Origin: Larix kaempferi
Lineage: Eukaryota; Streptophyta; Pinopsida; Pinales; Pinaceae
Assembly: GCA_027924585.1 (NCBI GenBank)
Contig: BSBM01000636.1
Location: 2,434,001 to 2,498,000 of the forward strand
Length of the DNA: 64,000 nt
Reading direction: 5' to 3'
Below the pieces are notes generated by a model that saw nothing but the letters and a program-made list of their open reading frames with translations, searched no databases and was not told the origin of the DNA. Shown piece after piece: positions 10,774 to 21,358 of the stretch. Each line of letters begins with the position of its first letter. Within the stretch, counting starts at the first letter, position 1. The position numbers were made by a program, and so were the translations under genes.

Positions 10774-11582
10774 ATTTCCCTAACAACAGCTACTACAAAG
10801 GAGGTGTGTCTAAGGAGTCCACGTGCAACACTCCTCATCGCCCCCTCGATCTGATCAAGTTTATGGGGTAACTGAGGTGGATGGGGAGAGGGGTTGGGCT
10901 CGCGCCTAGGAGCTAGTGGCCCTCTCAGTGGTTTCCTCCTGGAAGCAGGTCGATCTTGGGAAGAACCATGCCCAACACCGTGGAACTCGATTATGTCAAA
11001 ATAGTTGACATGTAAACTGAGCACAAACTCAACCCACGGTTTTCGAATGAAGTATTGTGGAACCTCCCTATTATTGCAGGGAGGTTTATCGTAAACCATG
11101 AACCACCTATGCATCCAATTGTTCCTCCATGGTTGGAAATAACACCAATCCATGCAGATGCATGGCTTTCTGTTGTCTGGTGGTTGTTGTGTTCTTGGAT
11201 CGGTGAACATACTGTATAATTGGGCCTTTGTAATATTTAATTCCTTTATTTCCTCCTTCGAAATTCCTGTGGAATAATACTCCCACATCCTACCTCTATA
11301 TTCAGTCATGTCGGTCAATTGACGATGTGCATAGATGAGAGAGTCAATTGAGCTCTCAATTGAGGTGGCAAGGGACACTCGAGATCGTTCCCTTGTGTTT
11401 CTTAGTTCTCGAGTGTGCACTCTCATTTCATTTACATAATGGTTCAAGTTGTCTTGGTCGAAATTTTGTTGGGAGTTTTGATTTTCTTGGGCATTTTGAT
11501 TTTGTTGAGGGTTTTCATTGGTTCCAAGATTTGTGTTTTCTTGTGCTCCATCGGACTCCATGTTAACATTTTTTTCATTCAT
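10774..11582 (-). CDS. Unrecognised N/Q-rich protein, 3' end cut by gypsy insertion
   Basis: A long open frame starts at ATG 11582. Its first ~45 residues are rich in Asn, Gln and Glu (repeats of QENQN/NPQQNQN). A helical, charged stretch follows (MRVHTRELRNTRERSR). A Trp/Tyr/Cys-rich part has CMDWCYFQPWRNNWMHRWF, VPQYFIRKPW and HVNYFDIIEF. The end is Pro/Arg-rich (RRKPLRGPLAPRREPNPSP). The native host frame runs to 10774; beyond that the last ~13 codons come from the 5' LTR, so the true C terminus is lost. About 270 codons without a stop in AT-rich DNA supports past coding. I do not recognise the family. It could be a host gene or part of another transposon. Confidence 0.5.
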
Positions 11583-11598
11583 TGTATAGGTTTAGACT

Positions 11599-11719
11599 CT
11601 GCAATTGAAAAAATTCTATTATTTTACTAATTTGGGAATTATTAAAAATTTAATAAACAAACAAAAATCAATAAAATGACAAAAAAAATCAATAAAATGA
11701 TAAAAAACATGGATCTTAC
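11599..11719 (-). other. Candidate intron upstream of the N/Q-rich frame
   Basis: On the minus strand GGACAG|GTAAGATCC at 11720/11719 is a strong 5' splice site, and TTTTTTCAATTGCAG|AGTC at 11599/11598 is a strong pyrimidine-tract 3' splice site. The 121 bases between are very AT-rich, as in plant introns. The upstream exon has an ATG at 11806 (MEQENTIFTYCTQ). After splicing that short frame ends at a TGA overlapping the ATG of the main frame, so it may be a uORF or the 5' leader exon. Splicing is inferred from sequence only. Confidence 0.45.
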
Positions 11720-11889
11720 CTGTCCAATGCACTTGATGATCACTTGGTGGATGGATTGAGGGATTTTTTGAGTGCAATAGGTGAAAATGGTGTTCTCTTG
11801 CTCCATGTACGCGATGGGTGAGTGAGGCTCGACCTATTGGAAGGAAATAGAATGCCTCTACCTTGTTTTTTTTAATTAGCTTAATAGGA

Positions 11890-11961
11890 GCGCATGCGCG
11901 CTTTTGAGCACGTGCGTGCTTTTGAGTGCGTGCGTGCTTTTGAGCGCATACGCGCTAAAAA
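11890..11961. repeat. 18-bp CpG-rich tandem repeat
   Basis: Units start at 11890, 11908, 11926 and 11944. Each has an alternating purine-pyrimidine half (GCGCATGCGC, GCACGTGCGT, GTGCGTGCGT) followed by GCTTTTGA in the first three units. It is the most CpG-dense part of an otherwise AT-rich region and lies about 85-155 bases upstream of the candidate first exon of the minus-strand gene. It may be a promoter element or may form Z-DNA. Confidence 0.7.
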
Positions 11962-12286
11962 TGTGCACGCATAGCAGTGCTCACATGCCTCAATTCGGTA
12001 CTGGACCTAATGGCACGTGCACGCTTCCTTAGGTGCATGTGTGACTTCATTTTATCCCCGCTAGCGTGGCCCCGTTGCAATACTTTTGGGGAGCAACTTT
12101 GTGCGCCCACCCTAATATAAAATTCAAATTTTCCTACACACGCTCATTAGGTTAGGTTATATTTTGATGTGTTATTTCCGTTGCGCTGACGTACATGTAA
12201 ATATTGGGAATGCAACTATGTGTAATTACAAAGGCAGTGGCATGGAATGCCTCTGCCTGACGACACTCCCTCTTCCTAACATCCTT

Positions 12287-12384
12287 TTGCATTCTTCGAG
12301 CTGGGCATATGACATCCTTCCATCATGGGATGTTGTTGCATTCTTAGAGCTGGGAATATGACATCCTTGCATCATGGGATGTTG
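12287..12384. repeat. 49-bp tandem duplication
   Basis: 12287-12335 and 12336-12384 are near-identical (TTGCATTCTT.GAGCTGGG.ATATG and ACATCCTT.CATCATGGGATG). Only four or so differences are visible, so it is fairly recent. Confidence 0.75.
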
Positions 12385-13090
12385 TTGTGTTATTTCCGAG
12401 GCATATTGGAATGCAATTGTTGAGTTAGCTTCATATAAAATATTTTTTGGCCAAAGAAAATATCTAATTCCAATCTAACTAATGCTAACTTTTTCTAACA
12501 TTAGTTAAATAACATACTATGTTAATTAATTAACATTCCATATGATTTTATCCAAGGTGATCCGCATTTGACACGACCTCACCGCCTTTGCATCCCATTG
12601 GCACAAGCTCACCGCCTCTGTTGCACTCATTGTCATTGCACTGCCTCCACCGCCATTGCAATTCGATAGTTATAGCGATAGCATTCGTCCTCACTTGACT
12701 TCCCAAAGTGATCATGATACTGGCCCTACTCTGCTTCCTATGACTTTGTCCAGCAAAGCATCTCGGAAAGGGATAAGTTAAGTGCAACGCGTGTCTTGAG
12801 CAGTTTTGGGCCTAAGTCCTAGTTAAGCGAAGCATCCCGGCCCTACCTGTTCCATGTTCCGCATGCTGCATGTCTATCCCGAATATGGAATATGTTCCTA
12901 TGTCTATCTCGATTATGGCATACACATATTCAAATTCAGATTGTTCAGGAGTTAACAAAAGATTTTCCATGTTGAGGCTCTTCCTCATCGGTTCATCAAC
13001 GGTAAGCCTAACACTAAATAGCTTCCATATACAAAGTGTTGAACAACTATTTTTAAAAAAATCGATATTATAGAGAAAAAAACAGTAAAT
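12385..13090. other. No recognisable gene
   Basis: Mixed composition. 12560-12680 carries the repeated phrase CACCGCC/CTCACCGCCT. I see no domain or RNA gene. Confidence 0.4.
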
Positions 13091-13414
13091 TTAACAACAA
13101 CGGGGAAGCCATGACATGTCTGTGTTAGAGATTAAAAAGAAACCTGCCACACGGAAAATTTGCACCTTGGCACCATTTCTCTTCTTGTAATTCTTTTCAC
13201 AATATCCCTCGCATTTTAGTTTGTCCATGACCTCAATCAAGGCCTTAGTTTCTTCTCTACCATCTTTAATGTGTCTCTGTATGTTGTTTGAACAAGTATC
13301 TTTCGCTAGAGTAGCTTCAATGTTGCAAGGGCTGTAAGGCACCTTGTCCTTGCTAGGGCTACTTTGCTGCTCAAGGACTTGTGTTTCCATGTAAATCTTA
13401 GGTTCGATAAACAC
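13091..13414 (-). CDS. Unrecognised 107-codon open frame
   Basis: This open frame encodes a charged, Lys- and Cys-containing product (EATLAKDTCSNNIQRHIKDG, then DKLKCEGYCEKNYKKRNGAK) ending in a hydrophobic patch. Composition is protein-like, and such a length is uncommon by chance in this AT-rich DNA, so it may be an exon remnant. I do not recognise it. No promoter or splice context is convincing and no neighbouring gene supports it. Low confidence. Confidence 0.2.
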   Translation of the reverse strand: MFIEPKIYMETQVLEQQSSPSKDKVPYSPCNIEATLAKDTCSNNIQRHIKDGREETKALIEVMDKLKCEGYCEKNYKKRNGAKVQIFRVAGFFLISNTDMSWLPRCC

Positions 13415-15560
13415 AAGCGAACGAGCAGAAAGAACAAAATGAATAGCATAAACTTATTAACGCCGAATGATTAGTAGGCATGCATAAAATCCCCTTCAAA
13501 TGCTGATGGGATTCTGCAAACTTCAAATATAAAATTCATGAATACAATTGTTGGCATGGCTCTAGTCTCTAAACTTTGTTTAGAAGTTTTCATGTATATA
13601 AATATTCACCAACAACAAATTGTGACTCGTGTATAAGGTTTGTTTTGCATACATATATATACCCTCTTAAGTGTCGACGATGAAAATTCATATGGATGGT
13701 TGTGTAAAATATTGGATTGGCTTCCTTTTCACGGGGGTATGCCAACTTTTTTATACGACTTACTGAAAATCGCAGTTCTTTTGTAATAGACATAGTAGTA
13801 ATGATATAGTAGATATTTCAAGTTTTAAAAGCATATAGTAAAATATTACATAATGTTATTATTAATTAAATTTTAACATATATTTATGTAACTTTCAAAT
13901 CACTTCATAATGGCCGTGGTATTGTTTTTATTTTATGATTGGACTTGATATCAATATTCATATTGATATTCTCGGGTTACAATTTATTATTTTAATATTT
14001 AATGTACTAAAGTTATTAATGTTATGAAAAGTATTATGATTTTTTATAACATTTTAAAGAAAGTTTTATTTTGTTCAACTATTATATTGGTGGCTGGATT
14101 ACTGGATTTTAATGGCAATGTACGTATATATATATTACATTTAATTAGCTATGCAAACTTCTACCTTCTAGCGAATGCTTCACCATTAAACTATTATAAC
14201 AAATAATCTACAATCAAGTCCACGTTGCTGAATTAACGATGTAGATTCATATACAAATAAAATTGATGATTATAAAAAATCAATTTTATATATAATATTT
14301 AAACATTTTTTTCATTACAATTTAGATTCAATTAAAATTAGTTAATATACAATAATAATAATACAAATAATATATAATCATAAAATTTTAAACAAATATT
14401 TTATAATAATAAAATATTTTATAAATAAATATTTAATAATACAAAGTATTATGAAATAAATATTTTATAATCAATTTTCATCATATTTTTACTTGAAATT
14501 GAAATTTAATATTGAGAAAATAATTAATGGAGAATGTAAAACTTATTATGAACTTAAAAACAATTGTAAATCAAAACTCCTCTTTGAGGCTCTAGTCATT
14601 CATGTTATCTTATATGGATGTGAAATTTGGAGTTGCGACTTTTATTGAGAATATAAATCTCAAAATTGAAAGCAATTCATCATATCTTATCCTCCTCATA
14701 AGAGTGAGTCATTTCCCCATTGAAATGATGGCCATTACTAGGTACCTAATTTACAAGAACAAGGTAAACATGGGCTACAGAGGCTCCATAAGATTGTTTC
14801 AAACTCAAGTGAAAACCATTATGCTTAAGCTAGGTTGCCATAAATAATTTTGGAGTCGAGGAAGAGATCACTATGAACAATAGCGATAATATTAAAAGTA
14901 TTATTAAATCTAAATTTAAGGAGAAGTTGTGTTGTGATAATAAATTAGAGGATAAAAAAAATTAAAATACTATAAGGACGTTATCAACCCTAATCTAGAA
15001 GATCAAAAGTATCTTCTTGTGGTACAATTCTTAAAACATCATGAGACAAAAGAATTTGTCATATTTGTGACACTAAGATGGTTGGAGATCAAAATCACTC
15101 TCTTAGTATGTCCCACATACACCTACATTAAATAACAATTTCAAAACATTTGATACAATAGTGACATTTTTAACATTTTCATGCATCATAACTATGATAA
15201 TCTAGGAATACTTTGCTTAAAAAACTTTTTAAGACAAATAAAACTATAAAGAAAACCAAGTAATTCTAAAAATGTAGATTTTTAATCAAACAACATTAAT
15301 CATAAAAAAAAACAACCATGTGACTCCGTACTTTTCTAAAACTGTAATCAAACTACATTAATTATCAATGTTAGTAATCTCAGTAAACATTACTCATCAT
15401 TGTTATAACTTAAAATCACATTCATTTACATTACTGAATGCAATAACTTAAAAAGCATGTACATTTACATTACTCAATGCGATTGAGCAGTACTCGTATG
15501 AATATGAAAATCTATTATGTTGGCAATAGTTAATGCTAGTTTTTCCTCGGAAAATAATAT
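13415..15560. other. AT-rich DNA without recognisable gene
   Basis: 13800-14560 is extremely AT-rich, with ATAATAAT/ATTTTATAAT runs. Short frames have no domain signature. Nothing else is supported. Confidence 0.5.
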
Positions 15561-15576
15561 ACATAAGATACACTGA

Positions 15577-15878
15577 GATGACCTTCGGTCCATCACTACA
15601 GCCGAACAGAATGACAAAAAATATTTAAAGAAGGCACTATACCGTTATTAACACAAACAATTCAACTGGCACCTCTGGAAGCATCTCCTGGTATTGCAAA
15701 ATAGAAATTTGAAAGTGGAATTTTCCCTAAATTCTCCTCATTAAAATGGGATGACCTCCACTATAGCCGAACACAATGATACAAAATTTAAATATGACAC
15801 TGTACCGTTATTAACACAAGCACTTATAATTCCTCAATTCGACGGTCACCTCTGGCAAGCATCTCCTGGTACTGCATA
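15577..15878. repeat. Duplicated ~125-bp block
   Basis: 15577-15700 and 15748-15878 share GATGACCT..C.ACTA.AGCCGAACA, then ACCGTTATTAACACAA and GGCAAGCATCTCCTGGTA.TGCA, with moderate divergence and indels. On the minus strand both read through QYQEMLPEV- or MQYQEMLARGDRRIEEL-like peptide, so an exon end may have been duplicated. Confidence 0.6.
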
Positions 15879-16115
15879 TTGATTTATAAAACCTGTCAAC
15901 GAATTCCTACGCTTCTCGATCTACTTGCCCTGCTCCTTCTCAGCCATCGATGCAGTACTCAACTCCTTTCCAACATCCAATAGGTAGGTCTCCATGTTGT
16001 TCACTTCCTCACGAGATTGGATACTATTCATCTGCTCCAACCAATATGTTGCAACAAATGTAGGGGACTCATCTGTGTGAGGCTGGATGCATGGAAAATA
16101 GTGTTGAACAATCAT
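15835..16115 (-). pseudogene. Possible exon remnant of an unrecognised gene
   Basis: The minus-strand frame 16115-15921 encodes a helical, charged peptide (YWLEQMNSIQSREEVNNMET, then LLDVGKELSTASMAEKEQ). Just downstream, after a stop, a short frame reads MQYQEMLARGDRRIEEL then stop. The peptides look like pieces of a conserved coiled-coil protein, but I cannot name it. No splice sites joining them are certain. The 88-codon frame at 16381-16115 upstream is not convincing. Confidence 0.25.
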
Positions 16116-16612
16116 CAGATTTTTCTTTTTGGAATGTAGAGGTGGATTTGCAGGGCTGTCAGAGAAGGAAAACTCGTGGTCAAGAAGGCCAAACCTGTGA
16201 GGAGATGACGAACATTATCTTGAGATCCAATGGCCAACCAGCCTGCTGTCACCACATTAAATGGCCTGCAATAGGCTAGATAATATTCGCCCTCTAATAT
16301 TATTAAATAAATAAATAAGATCATGATATTTGTATTCCACATTTTATGGTATTGGATCTTTGTAGGAGCACATGATTCCATAAGTGTTTGATTGATGGAG
16401 TCAGCTTAAGTTGTTGCAGATTATGTTTTTAGTACAAGTGAGTTTTTCATTTATTTATTTAATTTTCAAATAAGTAAAGTCAGCAACATAGTTAATACTG
16501 ATTTCTTAAAAAAGAAACATAAATGTTTATTTATTAATTTCTCCTCTAATATAACTAAATTATATTTATAAATAATAATTATTTATAATTAATATATTAT
16601 TAATTAATCATG

Positions 16613-17337
16613 AATAATATGGAGAAACTAAGAAGGGGTTAATGCCATTCGTTGCTTCATATTGAGCATACTCTTAAGAGTGCACAGCTTGTTTACAGTT
16701 CGCAACATATTGGTACCATTAATAGAATTTGATTTCTATTCTGTAAGCACCTCTTGTATTTCTTGCATAGTTTCATATATACTTGAACATATATCTTTGA
16801 TTATGTGAATGGATATCTTTACTCCCTTTAAATTTATGTTATTCAAAACCTATCAATTATTATACAATTTATATAATGATTAATTTCCTTTTTAATTATA
16901 ATAAATTGTGTGATTAATTTCAATATATTATGTTTTAATTCTGTTGCTTTTTCTTAGATTAATTCATGTTTATATCCATCTTGTATTTAGATTTTGAATA
17001 ACATCATTAGTTCAAAAAACATGCTCATGATCAGGATAGGATAGATCTAACAGGTAGAAATAAATCTTAGATTAGTTTATATTTTATTAGTTTTATTTAA
17101 TAGATGTTAGTTATATAGTTGCTTTTAATTAGATTAAATCAGATAATCTCGTTACGTTAAGAATAGTAATTAAGAACAAAACTTTTTAAGAGACTCTCTT
17201 TTAGAGAGCAGAAAACGAAAGGTAGTAGGACCTTAATCTGTGAGAATTAGTTAACCTAAACATAGCAGGGGTTGTTTTAAGCGCCTTGTATGGGATTTTT
17301 CTCCATAGTTGTCCTTAGTAAGAAAATTCGGCCAACA
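16613..17337 (+). repeat. Candidate LTR, copy A (~725 bp)
   Basis: This block is repeated with about 90% or better similarity at 29884-30614. Shared markers are CTTCATATTGAGCATACTC, TCTATTCTGTAAGCACCTC, GGATAGGATAGATCTAACAG and GAGACTCTCTTTTAGAGAGC. It ends GGCCAACA, and a primer-site-like sequence follows. Together with the gag frame downstream, this suggests the 5' LTR of a plus-strand gypsy element. The left edge (TGAATAATATGG) is where similarity to copy B starts. No target-site duplication is visible. Confidence 0.6.
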
Positions 17338-17338
17338 A

Positions 17339-17356
17339 ATGCGCTAGGAGGGCCTG
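17339..17356 (+). promoter_or_regulatory. Primer-site-like sequence after candidate LTR
   Basis: ATGCGCTAGGAGGGCCTG lies one base after the LTR-like end. It resembles the TGGCGCTAG..GGAGGGCC primer sites of some plant gypsy elements, with a mismatch in the first bases. Confidence 0.35.
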
Positions 17357-17528
17357 AAGTAAAACAAGTGGTTTTATTTTGAATTATTTTTAATAACCAT
17401 TTATCCTCTCGCTCTTTGATTTTCATCTTTTATATTTTTACTCTTCTTCATCATTATATATGCACTATAGAGCTGGTTAGATGGAAAACTAACCTCTTAG
17501 GAGTCAATGTTTTTAATGTTTATCATTT

Positions 17529-18191
17529 ATGACTTCTGTTCAAATCCTTACATGGGAGTCCAATTCTGCATTGAATCTGCAAGGGCCTTTGCATGAACTT
17601 CCAAGAAAGGCAGTACATCTTTTTCCAAAATTCAATGGTGAGGGAAATGATTTAGCGTTTGAGCATATCAGAAAATATGAGTCTATTATATGTCTTCTTA
17701 ATGTTGTTTATGAAGATATTGTTTGCAGGTTATTTCCACTCACTTTTGAAGGTATGATATTTAATTGGTTCAATGTTTTACCTATCAATTCAATTCGTAA
17801 TTGGCCGCAATTCAAAAGGTTGTTTGAAAATTATTTTGACGATTATAATCCAATTAAAACTTATAAAGACCTTAGCGAAATGCAGGTGGACGATGGTGAA
17901 TCTATTCGTGATTTCAATATTCGCTTCCGAAAGGTATTCGATAGCTTACACAACAATGATAGACATTCGACAGACATCATTTCAGAATGGTATGTACAAT
18001 CCCTTCCAAAAGACATGTCCATGTTCATTCTACAAAAGGGCATAACGGATTTACATGAAGCATGTGAGTATGCTCAAAAACTAGAAAAGGATTTCAAAAG
18101 GTATTCCTCTGAAAGTTTCTATCCTTTCTCTTTATATGATGAAAAGTGTTTCGAGGATGAGTCAAAAATTTCATTATTATCTAAGTTATAG
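17529..18191 (+). CDS. Ty3/gypsy gag capsid protein
   Basis: An intact 220-codon frame starts about 190 bases after the candidate LTR. It has the retrotransposon-gag layout: HLFPKFNGEGNDLAFEHIRK near residue 30, FPLTFEGMIFNWFNVLP near 78, then NWPQFKRLFENYFDDYNP, MQVDDGESIRDFNIRFRKVF and a C-terminal helix HEACEYAQKLEKDF. The product would assemble element RNA into particles in the cytoplasm. No zinc knuckle is present before the stop. Downstream sequence (18192-19300) keeps coding-like character in pieces, so the natural frame probably continued. A short frame at 17773-18045 overlaps it and is a shadow. Confidence 0.7.
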   Translation: MTSVQILTWESNSALNLQGPLHELPRKAVHLFPKFNGEGNDLAFEHIRKYESIICLLNVVYEDIVCRLFPLTFEGMIFNWFNVLPINSIRNWPQFKRLFENYFDDYNPIKTYKDLSEMQVDDGESIRDFNIRFRKVFDSLHNNDRHSTDIISEWYVQSLPKDMSMFILQKGITDLHEACEYAQKLEKDFKRYSSESFYPFSLYDEKCFEDESKISLLSKL

Positions 18192-19316
18192 GAACAAGTT
18201 AATGTTTTATGCAATGTAGTAATTTCTTTACAAAAGGGAAGGAACTTTCAAACAATTACGCATAACACAAAAGGTGGATTAACCGCAAAGTGTATCCAAA
18301 ATTCTCATTATAATTTTTCTTCCCCAAGTAGATATGTTGAATGTCTCACTTCTAATCTTCATTGTCTAAAATATGAACCCAAAATTTTAGAAGAGGATTC
18401 TACCTCTAATGCTTCTAATATGTCAAATGAAGATTCTATCTTATCTAAGCATTTGTCTTTTTCTGAATTCAATCATACCATGGATGAGTAGAATTGGGGA
18501 TAAAAATGATTTATCATCTACTTCGCATGATTTAGAAAATTTTATTTTAATAGATGATAAGCATGAAGATACTTTTTCCTTCCCATTTGATCAATCTACA
18601 CATCCTCATATTGATGAAGATCTAGGAATTATTAATAAAATCCTTCAAAGCATTAGTTGTAGTTCATATTTCGAAACACATAAATTGAATCCTTATTATT
18701 CTCAGAAATTTGAATTAGACAATCAATTAATTAAATATCCTTCCTCTTAATCTAATAGCTTCAATTATCATGAGGAACATAATGAAGATAGGTCTTTGGA
18801 GAAGGAATTGGCGGAAATTGAAAACGAGTTTCAAAATATTTTTTCTAAATACAATTTGCTTAAAAATCAAATTTATAAGGAAAAGATAATACAAACAAAT
18901 AATTTGAAAATTAAGAAAAGCCATTCAAAGGAGAAAGATAATCAGTCGAGCCCTATTCACAACAAAACACATGCCTATGATGTTTGGTTAATTCACAAAA
19001 TTGTAAGCTGGAAGAAAAATATGTTGGTATTTTACCTTGTATAAACTTTACAAATGTGAAAGATTTTGAACAACCACAAATTTTAGAAAATGTGATTGAT
19101 AATAATGTTTTGTATAACAATAAAATTTCTTTAAATCAAACATTCTCTGTTAAGTATTTTTCTGAATAATCAAATTTTATGTGTCCTTATGACGGGATAT
19201 CTGGTCAATTCATTGAACCTTCACTAACTTTCTTCCAATCTGATTTTCATGACTCAATTCTTGCGTGTTTGGAAGAGTCATATTTAAAGAGATTTCCTTT
19301 TCATTTTCCTTTCTTT
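18192..19316 (+). pseudogene. Broken continuation of the gypsy gag region
   Basis: After the TAG at 18189 the same kind of coding sequence continues with several stops and shifts. Pieces read ELAEIENEFQNIFSKYNLLK (near 18800), NFTNVKDFEQPQILENVI (near 19050) and DGISGQFIEPSLTFFQ (near 19190-19240). Composition is Asn/Lys/Glu-rich. I see no protease or reverse transcriptase. It is interrupted by the LINE end near 19317. Confidence 0.45.
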
Positions 19317-19653
19317 GTTTTTTTTTAACAAAAATGGTTATGATTTGGATTAAAAAAGAAAAAAAAACAATTGAAATAACACTAGAAAGGATACATATCT
19401 GCCTCAAGGAATTAAGGTCTATGTTCATGAGAATCGAGCTCAGCTCAACTACAAAACTAAAACCCTGAGTAACAATTCAATGATCTACAGAATCTGAAAC
19501 TGGTTCATGAGATGCAACTGCATCTTATCTGCTTCAAAACTAACATCGATAGCACTCATACTTTCGAAATCTCGGTTAGCTTAGCATCCACTAATCTCAG
19601 AAGGTGAGACAACAATAATACCAAGAAACTCATCCATCAGAATATACTGGTTT

Positions 19654-20614
19654 TCAATTTAATTTACTTAAGCATCCATCAATCGAGGGTCTGTGGTCCT
19701 GCCTACACATAGAGCGAGATAGTCTGGTTGCTAGAGTGATGCCGGGAATATCCATCGAATGGGTATATTGACCAATCACTCTTGAGATGTCCACGACTAA
19801 AACTTTGTCCGCCTTTTGGTTAATTTGCCTTAGGTCCAGCAATAAGTCAGCCTCTTCGAGGATAAGACGATATCCATCTTGATGGTTCCAAATCAGAGTG
19901 TTGTAATTCTTATGGGATGGTGAAACTATTAATAATCCCATTGATTTTCAGGGTCCCCTTTCTCAGAGGGACTGCTTCATTAGAAGCAAGATCCGCATTT
20001 CCGTTAAGATTTCGCAGAATATGGAAGAATTCAATTCTATGGAAGAGCTTCATAATAATCTTAATTTTCTCTAGAATTTTCTTGAGTCTCATATTGTTGC
20101 TTTTTTTTTTGTTGATAAGTTCTTGGATGACCATTCTTGAATCGCCAAAGACATTAATTTCTCTAATTTTCCTTGTCTTAGCTTGATACAGTCCTTGCCA
20201 TAAAGCTAAGGCTTCCGCAATATTATTGGTGTCTTCACCAAGTCCCCAAGAGTAACGAGTTTTAATATCAGCATTAGGTCCTAGAAACACCCCTCCTCCT
20301 CCAGCCTCCCTTGGATTCCCTTTGGAATCTCCATCGAAGAAGAGGGTATGGCCCTTCAGTGACTTCTGCCACAGTTTAAAGGTTAGTTCATCCATCCTTA
20401 TTTCCCATTTTTCCAGCTTGGTAGTAGCAGGGGAAATAATATGTGGGGAGGGAAGATATTTTTTCATCCAAGCTTCTTCGTCCCCATTCAGTTTACATTT
20501 ATTCTCCTGGATTGAGAGAGAGGTTAAACATTCACCCAACAAGGCATGAGCTTTCGTATCCATATGGGCTGCATGGGAAGACTTGTTTCTGAAAATACGG
20601 GCATTTATTTCCAA
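19654..20614 (-). pseudogene. LINE RNase H domain and ORF2 C-terminus
   Basis: The 234-codon frame 20614-19910 carries an RNase H fold signature: FFDGDSKGNP (usual form DGAS.GNP), NNIAEALALWQGL with the conserved Glu, VFGDSRMVIQ with the conserved Asp, and HILRNLNGNADLASNEAV with the final Asp. The four catalytic acids are all present. Such RNase H domains mark a plant L1 subgroup. The frame at 19941-19654 continues ORF2 in another phase. The upstream linker has MDELTFKLWQ. A frameshift separates this part from the zinc-finger region upstream. Confidence 0.75.
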
Positions 20615-20650
20615 CCATAGTTCCCAGATTATAAATTTTGGGAAAATTGA

Positions 20651-20970
20651 TCAGCAGGCCTTGGTCCTTTCTTTTATGTTCAGTGAGTAGGGGTATAAAG
20701 AGGCCCACTCACTCAATAGCGAATAAGCCATGTCTGGGAGAATGATCTGATTTGACCAAGTTCCCAGGGCATGTTTCCAAACCCCTGCTGCAAAGGGACA
20801 GTTAATCCATATATGATCGGTTGTTTCTTCTGACAGCAAACAAAAAGGGCATCTCATCGGTCCTTCCCATCCCATTTTTTTGATATTTTCTCCAAATAGG
20901 ATTCTTTTGTGGGCCAACGTCCAAATGAATATCTCTACTTTAGGGAGACTTTTGACTCTCCAAATTTCTT
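20651..20970 (-). pseudogene. LINE zinc-binding (zf-RVT) region
   Basis: The frame 20917-20651 reads MAHKRILFGENIKK, then CPFCLLSEETTDHIWINCPFA and VWKHALGTW. This is the Cys/His pattern (C-x2-C, H, C) of the reverse-transcriptase-associated zinc-binding region of plant LINEs. Upstream bases 20930-20970 continue the match in a broken frame. Confidence 0.75.
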
Positions 20971-21358
20971 TCTATATTTTTAGGTTAATGGGGGCATTTA
21001 GGATTGCTTTGATTTGCTTGTAACCTTCTGTAGCTATATAAAAAATAGAAGTTGATCCCCCTCCTCGCAAGTCCTTCATCTTAGCTACAACAAGCATCTT
21101 CCCTTGAAGATAGGAGATCAGAGTAGTCTCTTCATCGATCAAATGATTTGGGCAGTCAGGGAGTTTCCAATTCTTCCATGATTTGGAGCTATCCTCATTC
21201 CTGGAAGAGATATCTCAAATGGAGGTGATATTGAGAGATTTGTAATGAATTTTGAGTATGGAGTTGTTTAAAATAGAGTCCAACGTAGTCCCTCCAAGAA
21301 TAGAGTCTTCCCAGATAAGAATTTTTTTTCCATTCCCTGGGATCCAGGTTAAGAGAGG

